NCBI GenBank assembly: GCA_002328625.1
Contig: DCVC01000192.1
Location: forward strand, 9,401-14,756
DNA: 5,356 nt
Direction: 5' to 3'
DNA from: Bacteroidales bacterium UBA2198
GTDB lineage: Bacteria; Bacteroidota; Bacteroidia; Bacteroidales; VadinHA17
Part shown: positions 1 to 5,356 of the stretch, one piece after another
Layout of the letters: every line of letters begins with the position of its first letter
Numbering within the stretch: position 1 is the first letter of the stretch
Program-made: the position numbers and the translations under genes
The notes under the pieces: generated by a model
Database searches by the model: none
Told to the model about the DNA's origin: nothing
The model's input: only the letters and a program-made list of their open reading frames with translations

Positions 1-11
1 ATAGTACCTAA

Positions 12-530
12 ATGAAATACAAAGACATCAGACTAAGAGCGTTGGAACCGGAGGATCTGGAGTTATTGTACAGCTGGGAAAATAATGACTCATACTGGTT
101 AATCAGTAATACAGTTACCCCTTTTTCAAAATACACCCTCAAGAGATACCTCAGGAATTCACACAAGAACATTTATGAGACAGGTCAGCTCCGCCTGATG
201 ATCGAACATATTGCAGATAAGCTCACTATTGGCACAATCGACATTTTTGATTTCGACCCTTTTCATAAAAGAGCAGGGGTGGGCATCCTGATTGCCAGAG
301 AAGAATACAGGAGAAAAGGATATGCCTCCATGTCGCTCACCTGCCTGATAAAATATTGCTTTAAGACATTGCAGCTTCATCAACTTTATTGCAATATACT
401 GGCCAACAATTGTGAAAGTATGGACCTTTTCAAAAAACAGGGATTTGTTCAGATAGGAATTAAAAAGGATTGGGTGAAAACGTCAGATGGCTATCTCGAT
501 GAACATATGTTTCAATTGATACACACGTAA
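12..530 (+). CDS. GNAT family N-acetyltransferase (RimJ/RimL/SpeG-like)
   Basis: Predicted soluble acetyl-CoA-dependent N-acetyltransferase of 172 residues, the usual length for a single GNAT domain. The start 'MKYKDIRLRALEPEDLELLY' is the typical beta1-alpha1 opening of the RimJ/RimL/SpeG branch (Acetyltransf_3). The acetyl-CoA pyrophosphate loop is R100-R-K-G-Y-A105, close to the family's (Q/R)xxGx(G/A) motif. The segment around N132-N133 to F140 followed by K-Q-G-F (142-145) matches the usual 'N..A...Y.K.GF' motif. There is no signal peptide or membrane segment, so it should be cytoplasmic. Relatives acetylate ribosomal protein N-termini, polyamines or small molecules, and the substrate cannot be decided here; SpeG-like spermidine acetylation is one possibility. 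The ATG at 12 is the natural start because the family's first beta strand follows at once. Only 11 bases of upstream sequence are present, so its promoter or operon partners are not visible. It converges with the RlmN-like gene across 21 bp. Confidence 0.9.
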   Translation: MKYKDIRLRALEPEDLELLYSWENNDSYWLISNTVTPFSKYTLKRYLRNSHKNIYETGQLRLMIEHIADKLTIGTIDIFDFDPFHKRAGVGILIAREEYRRKGYASMSLTCLIKYCFKTLQLHQLYCNILANNCESMDLFKKQGFVQIGIKKDWVKTSDGYLDEHMFQLIHT

Positions 531-551
531 AAAGGGATTGCGATCCATATG

Positions 552-1577
552 CTAAAATTTGTTCTTCAATCCTGAGGCCAGCAAACCGCATGCTGCCGAA
601 ATATCCACCCCTCTGGAGGCACGGATTGATGCCGGTATTCCTGAAATAATAAGATTATGTTTGAAATAATGCATTCTTACGTCAGTTGATGAGATATTAA
701 CATCATTTGCACCCGGATGGTAAGGCAGCAGGTTGATCCTGATTTTCAATCCTCTGATCAAAACCTTCAGCCCCTCAAGATGCCTGTCTGTATCATTCAC
801 ATCTTTAATCATGATATAAGCGATGCTAACTCTTCTTTTCTTTTTAACAGGATAATTCTTTAGAAGCTCAATTATTTCATTTACAGGATATTTTTTCTCA
901 ACAGGTACTGCTTTTATCCTCTCTTCAGCAAAAGGTGAAAAAAGGCTGAGAGTAAAATTGCAGTCACAATCCTGTAAGTATTTCACAATGGAGGGAGTTA
1001 TCCCGACGGTCGAAACGGTAACATTCCTGGGACTTATTGCAAGACCCCATTCAGAAGTGATTATCTGGCAAGCCTTTAGAGTATTTTCCAGATTGTCCAG
1101 GGGTTCCCCCATACCCATAAAAACAACATGATTAACTATACCTGCCTCAGGGATACCAATGATCTGGTTAATTATCTCTCCCGCTGACAAATTACCATGA
1201 AATCCATATTGACCGGTTAAGCAGAACGGACAACCCATTCTGCAACCCGACTGTGTTGAAACACATACAGTATTTCTTTTTCTATCAGGGATGAATACTG
1301 TTTCATAACTTAATCCTGCTTCATTCCTGAAAAGGTATTTTACTGTTTTATCAGCTGATATCTCTGATGTTGCCGGCTTAAAAATTCCGGTAAAATAAAT
1401 CCCCGATAACTTTTCCCTGAGTTTCCCCGGAATGCCGTGGATAAGGAATATATCATGTACTTTCTTCTTATATATGTTGTTTGCAATTGCAACTGCATGG
1501 GCATATCTATGGCCGGAAGATACAATTTCCAGGTAAATCTCATCAGCAGTTGAACCGCAAAGGGCTTTTCTTGTCAT
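552..1577 (-). CDS. RlmN/Cfr-family radical SAM RNA methyltransferase
   Basis: A 341-residue radical SAM enzyme of the family that methylates adenosine in 23S rRNA (A2503) and, in E. coli RlmN, tRNA A37. The [4Fe-4S] motif is C112-RMG-C116-PF-C119. C105 lies seven residues before it, where E. coli RlmN has C118, and C330 in 'SAACG' matches the methyl-carrying C355, so both mechanistic cysteines are present. E92 aligns with E105 of E. coli RlmN. The SAM-binding 'MGMGEP' is at 154-159. The N-terminal accessory domain (about 1-80, 'NIYKKKV') is intact. ATG at 1577 is preferred over a GTG at 1637: it starts just before the family's conserved N-terminus and leaves room for a divergent promoter. 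Unusual: 'SLFS' (211-214) replaces the normal SLH(S/A), and 'AYIM' (253-256) resembles Cfr more than the 'EYI' of common RlmN, while the C-terminal 'IRASRG' is RlmN-like. It is therefore a divergent RlmN or a paralogue; C2 versus C8 specificity is not assignable. The stop is TAG. Confidence 0.9.
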   Translation of the reverse strand: MTRKALCGSTADEIYLEIVSSGHRYAHAVAIANNIYKKKVHDIFLIHGIPGKLREKLSGIYFTGIFKPATSEISADKTVKYLFRNEAGLSYETVFIPDRKRNTVCVSTQSGCRMGCPFCLTGQYGFHGNLSAGEIINQIIGIPEAGIVNHVVFMGMGEPLDNLENTLKACQIITSEWGLAISPRNVTVSTVGITPSIVKYLQDCDCNFTLSLFSPFAEERIKAVPVEKKYPVNEIIELLKNYPVKKKRRVSIAYIMIKDVNDTDRHLEGLKVLIRGLKIRINLLPYHPGANDVNISSTDVRMHYFKHNLIISGIPASIRASRGVDISAACGLLASGLKNKF

Positions 1578-1592
1578 AAATACGGATTTATG

Positions 1593-1600
1593 CAAAAATA
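1593..1600 (-). promoter_or_regulatory. Candidate -7 box for the RlmN-like gene
   Basis: On the minus strand this reads TATTTTTG, an exact match to the Bacteroidota -7 consensus TAnnTTTG. Transcription would begin near 1586, leaving a leader of roughly 9 bases before the ATG at 1577. No TTTG -33 box is seen at the expected 19-21 bp spacing, so the call rests on one element in AT-rich DNA. Confidence 0.35.
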
Positions 1601-1625
1601 ATCCTATAATAAATATCTTAGTGTT

Positions 1626-1633
1626 TAATTTTG
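1626..1633 (+). promoter_or_regulatory. Candidate -7 box for the DUF6786-like gene
   Basis: TAATTTTG matches the Bacteroidota -7 consensus TAnnTTTG exactly. It would start transcription near 1640 and give a leader of about 47 bases to the ATG at 1687. That leader is A-rich just before the start (GAAAGAAAAAGACTAAAATA), typical of Bacteroidota translation initiation without a Shine-Dalgarno site. No clear -33 TTTG lies at the right distance. Together with the box at 1593-1600 it makes 1578-1686 a compact divergent promoter region. Confidence 0.4.
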
Positions 1634-1686
1634 ACACTCACATTCCGGTTTCTTATCTCGAAAGAAAAAGACTAAAATATAATCCT

Positions 1687-2925
1687 ATGAAAGCATCTTT
1701 ATCTGCAATTATTTGTTTACTGTTTCTGGCCTCGTGTGTGGGTTCTGGCAAAAGAAAAAACAAGCAAAAGGACAATCAGATGGCAGCTAACATCACAAAC
1801 CAGTATGGTTATAACAGGGATTTCCTTAAAAGATACACAAAAATTCTCGAATTAACAAATAAAAATGCCTCTGTTATCATCGCTCCTGCCTGGCAGGGCA
1901 GAGTTATGACAAGTACTGCTGAAGGGGATTCCGGGCACAGTTTCGGCTGGATAAACCATCAACTTATTGCTTCAGGTGAGATCCAGTCACATATTAATCC
2001 TTTCGGAGGCGAAGAACGGCTATGGTTAGGTCCTGAAGGAGGGCAGTATTCTATTTTTTTCAGGAAGGGAAAAGAGTTCATCTATGAGAACTGGCAGACA
2101 CCAGGATTTATTGACACAGAACCATTTGAGCTTACAGCATTAACTGATACCTCAGTTTTTTTCACCTGTGAAACGGAGATTGAAAATTACAGTGGAACAC
2201 TTTTCAAGCTTGGAATTGAAAGAGAGGTTGCTCTTCTTTCTGCAGAACAGATTGAAAAACAGACCGGAATTGATACTAAAGGATTAGCCTGCGTCGCTTA
2301 CATATCAGTTAATACAATTTTCAATAAAGGCGAAAAAAGCTGGACAAAGGAAAGCGGCCTCCTTTCAATCTGGATGCTTGGTATGTTCATTCCTTCACCC
2401 TCTGTCGTAGTTGTAATCCCTTACAGGCCCGGTGACGATAAAGACCTGGGGGTACCTGTTAATGACAATTATTTTGGAAAGATTTCTGCTGACAGGCTAA
2501 AAGTTACAGGGGATCATATTTTTTTCAGGGCCGACGGGAATAGTAGGGGTAAAATCGGAATTCCTCCTTTAAGAGCAAAAGGTATAATGGGAAGTTATGA
2601 TCATGAGAATAACTTTCTTACATTGCTTTTCTGCAAATTACCTGAGGGAAAAACCGACTATGTAAACTCAGCATGGGAGATTCAGAAAAATCCCTATTCA
2701 GGTGATGCATTTAATTCCTACAATGACGGTCCCCTTGAAGACGGCTCCCAGATGGGTCCCTTTTATGAGTTGGAAACCTCATCTCCTGGTGCAGAACTTA
2801 AACCTGGCGAACATTTGGATCATATCCAGATTACCCTGCATATTACAGGTGATGTCAAAAGACTGGATTTAATATCACAAAAATTGTTGGGCGTCAGCCT
2901 TGAAGAGATTGTAAAAGCCTTTTAA
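1687..2925 (+). CDS. DUF6786-like lipoprotein, function unknown
   Basis: A 412-residue predicted lipoprotein. The signal peptide is residues 1-16, hydrophobic from about 5 to 15, with lipobox L14-A-S-C17. No acidic residues follow the cysteine (C-V-G-S-G-K-R-K), so the Bacteroidota surface-export signal is missing and a periplasm-facing anchor is more likely. The mature part is rich in beta-strand-like segments. Recognisable conserved stretches are 'INPFGGEERLWLGPEGGQ' (103-120) and, near the C-terminus, 'MGPFYELET' with 'ELKPGEHLDH' (356-379). I recognise these as typical of Bacteroidota DUF6786 proteins. The pattern resembles galactose-mutarotase-like sugar-binding folds, but that is inference and no enzymatic function is established. 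The frame is open back to a GTG at 1621, but the ATG at 1687 places the signal peptide exactly at the N-terminus and is preferred. It is transcribed alone, divergent from the RlmN-like gene. Its stop TAA overlaps the stop of the convergent peptidase gene. Confidence 0.8.
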   Translation: MKASLSAIICLLFLASCVGSGKRKNKQKDNQMAANITNQYGYNRDFLKRYTKILELTNKNASVIIAPAWQGRVMTSTAEGDSGHSFGWINHQLIASGEIQSHINPFGGEERLWLGPEGGQYSIFFRKGKEFIYENWQTPGFIDTEPFELTALTDTSVFFTCETEIENYSGTLFKLGIEREVALLSAEQIEKQTGIDTKGLACVAYISVNTIFNKGEKSWTKESGLLSIWMLGMFIPSPSVVVVIPYRPGDDKDLGVPVNDNYFGKISADRLKVTGDHIFFRADGNSRGKIGIPPLRAKGIMGSYDHENNFLTLLFCKLPEGKTDYVNSAWEIQKNPYSGDAFNSYNDGPLEDGSQMGPFYELETSSPGAELKPGEHLDHIQITLHITGDVKRLDLISQKLLGVSLEEIVKAF

Positions 2926-5048
2926 TTTAAAACTCCTTTTTCTGTCATTAGCAGCCCCGTGTTACGGAGGAGAGGATCTATAACAGGTTCTCTCCCGCGG
3001 AAATTTACAAACATCTGCATTGCATCCATAAGACCATTTTTCTCAAGGATATTTCTACGATACGATTCTGCTACTGACTTATCAAATAGCCCCTTTTCCT
3101 TAAATGCCTCAAAAGCATCATTATCAAGTACAGCAGCCCATTTATAGCTGTAATAGCCGGCATCATACTCACCTGCGATATGTAGGAAATATGTACTTCT
3201 GTAACGTGAAACGATTTCTTGTAACAAACCTAATTTGTTAAAATATTCCTTTTCAAAAGTCTGAATATCGATCGATACAGGCGCTTCAAGTGTATGATAT
3301 GTCATATCGAGAAGGGTGGCAGCAAGATATTCAACATTTGCAAAACCCTGATTAAAATATCCACTTTTTATAATTTTTTGAACAAGCGAGTTTGGTATAG
3401 TTTCTCCAGTTTTATAGTGTTTAGAATAAAGGTTCAGAACTTCAGGTTCTGTTGCCCAGTGCTCCATGAGTTGTGATGGAAGTTCCACAAAGTCCCATGC
3501 CTGGTAAATCTGGTTATATGTGCTTTTATTCATCAGGAAATCAAGGGCATGACCAAATTCATGATAAAGGGTCTGCACCTCTTCAAGTGTTAAAAGTGAA
3601 GGCTGATCAGCCCCCGGGCGAGTAAAGTTGCACACCATTGTGGTCACGGGAGTTATTCTCTTGCCGTCAAGGATAAAGTGATTCCTGTAGTTGACACACC
3701 AGGCACCCTGTCGCTTGCTTTCCCGTGGGAAGAAGTCCATATAAAGAACCCCCAGGTGAGTTCCGTCTCTTTCATTTACCTCATATACCTCGGCCTCAGG
3801 ATGAGGCAGTGGGCAGTCAGTTATCGGACTGAAAGTAATTCCAAAAAGTTTGTTTGCCACAGTGAATACTCCCTCACGAACATTCTCCAGCTGGAAATAA
3901 GGTCTCAGCTCATTGTCGTCAAGATCATATTTCTGCTTCCTGAGCTTCTCAGAATAGTACCACCAGTCGGATGGTTCAAGTTTAAACCTTCCTCCCTCAT
4001 TATTGATAATGTTCTGCATCTCCCTGACTTCATTCTGAGCCACTGGAATGGCTTTCTCCCAGAGACCGGTCATAAGCTCAAATACATTTGCAGGATCTTT
4101 TGCCATGCGGGGTTCAAGGACAATATGAGCATGCGATTTGTACCCCAGTAACTTTGCCCTTTCTGCACGAAGCCTGATTATTTCAGCAAGAACTTTGTTA
4201 TTATCAAATTCGTTGCCATTATTGCCCCGGTTGCAATATGCATTAAAGATTTCGCGACGCAGCTCCCTGTTGGGAGAATACTGCAGAAAAGGGAAAATGC
4301 TGGGTCGCTGGGTCGTAAAGGCCCACTTTCCCTCCTGTCCAGATCCCCTCGCAGTTTCCGCGGCGCCATCGATCAAAGACTGGGGTAATCCTTTAAGATC
4401 CTCCATTTTAACCCAGAGCCTGTAGTTGTTTGTCTCAGCAAGAACATTCTGATTGAATTTTACTGCAAGAACCGATAACTGCTGATTTATTTTTTTAAGT
4501 GTATCCTGGCCAGGCTTGTCCAGCAGAGCTCCGTTCCTTACAAAACCCTTATAAAGGTTCTCGAGGTTAAAAGCCTGCTCGGGATTCAGATCATATTTTG
4601 ACTGATTATCATATACATACTTTATTTTTTGGAATAGCTTGGGATTAAGCCTTATTTCGTCATTGTATTCGGTCAGCCTGGGGGAGATCTCCATTTCGAT
4701 GCTCTGGAGTGAGTCATTTGTGTTGCAGTTTGTCTGGGCAGAAAAAACCGAAGATACTCTTGTGAGAAGTCCTCCTGCCCTGTGGAGAGCCTCAATAGTA
4801 TTCTGAAATGTCGGTTCTTTCTTGCTTTTTACTATTGCCTCGATATCCTTTTTTCCGTTATCCATTCCCTTTTTAAAAGCAGGTATATAGTGGTTTGCCA
4901 TTATCTTTTCAAAAGGCGGAACATCGAAGGGAGTTTTATTTTCGGAAAAGAACGGATTGGTTTTATCAATCCCAGGTTGATTTTTGCATGAATAGAATGT
5001 CAGGCTAAACAATCCTATAATCATTAACATGTTTAATTTTTTTTTCAC
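2922..5048 (-). CDS. dcp: M3-family zinc metallopeptidase, Dcp-type, lipoprotein-like signal
   Basis: A 708-residue peptidase of the M3 (thimet oligopeptidase/Dcp) family, which cleaves short peptides; bacterial Dcp removes C-terminal dipeptides. Zinc ligands and catalytic glutamate are H496-E497-F-G-H500, with the third ligand E522 in 'DFVELPSQ'. The substrate-binding C-terminal motif is present as H623 and 'GEYDAGYYSYKW' (626-637). Length is close to E. coli Dcp (about 680) plus a signal sequence, so the gene is complete. The N-terminus is MKKK, a hydrophobic stretch (about 7-18) and S20-C21, a plausible but weak lipobox because F is at -3. The residues after the cysteine lack the acidic surface-export signal, so a periplasmic, membrane-anchored enzyme is likely, probably in peptide turnover. 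The start is GTG at 5048; an ATG at 5030 (residue 7) would lose the lysines of the signal peptide. Codons 2-4 form a run of nine A. Assignment as Dcp rather than another M3 oligopeptidase rests on overall resemblance. Confidence 0.93.
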   Translation of the reverse strand: MKKKLNMLMIIGLFSLTFYSCKNQPGIDKTNPFFSENKTPFDVPPFEKIMANHYIPAFKKGMDNGKKDIEAIVKSKKEPTFQNTIEALHRAGGLLTRVSSVFSAQTNCNTNDSLQSIEMEISPRLTEYNDEIRLNPKLFQKIKYVYDNQSKYDLNPEQAFNLENLYKGFVRNGALLDKPGQDTLKKINQQLSVLAVKFNQNVLAETNNYRLWVKMEDLKGLPQSLIDGAAETARGSGQEGKWAFTTQRPSIFPFLQYSPNRELRREIFNAYCNRGNNGNEFDNNKVLAEIIRLRAERAKLLGYKSHAHIVLEPRMAKDPANVFELMTGLWEKAIPVAQNEVREMQNIINNEGGRFKLEPSDWWYYSEKLRKQKYDLDDNELRPYFQLENVREGVFTVANKLFGITFSPITDCPLPHPEAEVYEVNERDGTHLGVLYMDFFPRESKRQGAWCVNYRNHFILDGKRITPVTTMVCNFTRPGADQPSLLTLEEVQTLYHEFGHALDFLMNKSTYNQIYQAWDFVELPSQLMEHWATEPEVLNLYSKHYKTGETIPNSLVQKIIKSGYFNQGFANVEYLAATLLDMTYHTLEAPVSIDIQTFEKEYFNKLGLLQEIVSRYRSTYFLHIAGEYDAGYYSYKWAAVLDNDAFEAFKEKGLFDKSVAESYRRNILEKNGLMDAMQMFVNFRGREPVIDPLLRNTGLLMTEKGVLN

Positions 5049-5088
5049 GTTATTAATATTAGAGGTTATACATTTTTTGATAGATTAA

Positions 5089-5119
5089 CAAAGTAAGATG
5101 ATTCAGAGCTTTAATCAAA
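5089..5119 (-). promoter_or_regulatory. Promoter of the Dcp-type peptidase gene
   Basis: On the minus strand a TTTG -33 box (5116-5119) is followed after 19 bp by TTACTTTG (5089-5096). The second matches the Bacteroidota -7 consensus TAnnTTTG at all but one defined position. The spacing is within the 19-21 bp typical of the primary sigma factor in this phylum. Transcription would start near 5082, giving a leader of about 34 bases. It is the best-supported promoter in the window because both boxes are present at the correct spacing. Confidence 0.6.
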
Positions 5120-5223
5120 GAAACGTAATGTTATTTTTTTGCTGTGGATATAAAGAATACGGAATACCGGATAATAACACCTCATCTAACTGATCATTCA
5201 CTAAAAGATAATCATTTATTTTG

Positions 5224-5231
5224 TATTTTTG
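5224..5231 (+). promoter_or_regulatory. Candidate -7 box for the tRNA-Ser transcript
   Basis: TATTTTTG matches TAnnTTTG exactly. The predicted transcription start near 5238 lies only about 16 bases before the first, incomplete copy of the tRNA 5' end (5254) but about 74 bases before the real one (5312). No good TTTG -33 box is found around 5200, so the call is tentative. Confidence 0.4.
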
Positions 5232-5263
5232 ACCTCTTTGCAAATGATGTCCTGGAGAGATGG

Positions 5264-5278
5264 TCACGCATTGCGTGA
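5264..5278. repeat. 15-nt perfect palindrome between the tRNA 5'-end repeats
   Basis: TCACGCATTGCGTGA is an odd perfect palindrome with seven-base arms around T5271. In RNA it could form a six-pair stem with a three-base loop. No run of T follows, so it is not an intrinsic terminator. It could be a protein-binding operator, an insertion remnant or a processing signal in the tRNA leader; the sequence does not decide. Confidence 0.55.
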
Positions 5279-5283
5279 TAGAC

Positions 5284-5300
5284 GCCGTAGTGAATGCGGC
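5284..5300 (+). other. Potential second hairpin in the tRNA leader
   Basis: GCCGTA (5284-5289) can pair with TGCGGC (5295-5300), six pairs with one G-U, around the five-base loop GTGAA. The 3' arm belongs to the GAATGCGGC block that also occurs inside the tRNA. The 5' side (CGCCG, 5283-5287) could instead pair with CGGCG at 5337-5341 of the tRNA. Whether either forms is unknown. Confidence 0.35.
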
Positions 5301-5311
5301 TTGAATGTCCT

Positions 5312-5356
5312 GGAGAGATGGCAGAGTGGTCGAATGCGGCGGTCTCGAAAACCGTT
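5312..5356 (+). tRNA. tRNA-Ser(CGA), 5' part, cut by the window end
   Basis: The 5' portion of a serine tRNA that reads the codon UCG. The acceptor 5' strand is GGAGAGA (5312-5318), the common serine tRNA start. The D stem pairs GCA (5321-5323) with TGC (5335-5337). The anticodon stem pairs 5339-5343 (GCGGT) with 5351-5355 (ACCGT, one G-U at the base). The loop CTCGAAA (5344-5350) has T at position 33, anticodon CGA at 5346-5348 and A at 37. The variable arm, T arm and 3' acceptor strand lie beyond the window. An imperfect copy of its 5' end lies 58 bp upstream. It is transcribed away from the peptidase gene. Confidence 0.93.

Larger units (their letters stand above)
5247..5321 (+). repeat. 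Direct repeat duplicating the tRNA-Ser 5' end
   Basis: The 17-nt sequence ATGTCCTGGAGAGATGG occurs at 5247-5263 and again, identically, at 5305-5321, a period of 58 bp. The second copy contains the first ten bases of tRNA-Ser plus seven bases of leader. A further 9-nt match, GAATGCGGC, occurs at 5292-5300 and at 5332-5340 inside the tRNA. The upstream copy thus looks like a tRNA 5' portion in which the 10 bases between these blocks (5322-5331) are replaced by 28 bases (5264-5291). It cannot fold as a tRNA and is best seen as a partial duplication or remnant. Confidence 0.8.

Noticed and set aside
535..546. Small inverted repeat GGAT-TGCG-ATCC between the convergent GNAT and RlmN-like genes as a terminator
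   Set aside because: Only four base pairs and no T run on either side; too weak to call in a 21-bp gap.
1578..1637. N-terminal extension of the RlmN-like protein to a GTG at 1637
   Set aside because: The extra 20 residues look like a hydrophobic leader foreign to this cytoplasmic family, and would overlap the divergent promoter region. The ATG at 1577 fits the family N-terminus.
1621..1686. N-terminal extension of the DUF6786-like protein to a GTG at 1621
   Set aside because: It would put 22 mostly polar residues before a perfect lipoprotein signal peptide, and would cover the candidate -7 box.
2920..2932. 13-nt palindrome TTTTAATTTAAAA over the shared stop codons
   Set aside because: It is made only of A and T, would form a very weak stem, and is readily explained by chance at stop codons in AT-rich DNA.
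3678..4151. 157-residue open frame on the plus strand inside the peptidase gene
   Set aside because: It lies wholly antisense to a well-supported M3 peptidase, has no recognisable domain and has no promoter-like context; it is a shadow of the coding strand. The same holds for the frame at 4138-4425.
5254..5304. A second complete tRNA gene upstream of tRNA-Ser
   Set aside because: Only the acceptor 5' strand and a short internal block are shared; there is no D stem, anticodon arm, T arm or 3' acceptor strand, so it is a fragment, not a gene.

Overview
The window looks like ordinary chromosomal sequence from a member of the Bacteroidota, probably Bacteroidales-like. The reasons are AT-rich DNA with A-rich leaders instead of strong Shine-Dalgarno sites, TAnnTTTG-type -7 promoter boxes, two lipoprotein-type signal peptides, a DUF6786-type protein, and an RlmN-like enzyme with a Bacteroidota-style C-terminus. 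The exact genus cannot be told from the sequence.

Layout: (1) 12-530 (+), a GNAT N-acetyltransferase of the RimJ/RimL/SpeG type. (2) 552-1577 (-), a radical SAM enzyme of the RlmN/Cfr family, convergent with gene 1 across a 21-bp gap. (3) 1578-1686, a short divergent intergenic region with a candidate -7 box for each side. (4) 1687-2925 (+), a DUF6786-like lipoprotein of unknown function. (5) 2922-5048 (-), a large M3-family zinc metallopeptidase of the dipeptidyl carboxypeptidase (Dcp) type with a lipoprotein-like signal; its stop overlaps that of gene 4 by 4 bp. (6) 5049-5311, an intergenic region with a good dcp promoter, a candidate tRNA promoter and a structured leader. (7) 5312 to the window edge, the 5' half of tRNA-Ser(CGA), cut off by the end of the window.

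The genes alternate in strand and do not form an operon. Two (GNAT and RlmN-like) may act on translation components, and two (DUF6786 and Dcp) are predicted envelope lipoproteins; no shared pathway is evident. No mobile element, CRISPR array or defence system is visible. The least explained part is the 60 bp before the tRNA. There a 17-bp sequence covering the tRNA 5' end occurs twice, 58 bp apart, and the space between the copies holds a 15-nt perfect palindrome and a second potential hairpin. This looks like a partial duplication or insertion at the 5' end of the tRNA gene.
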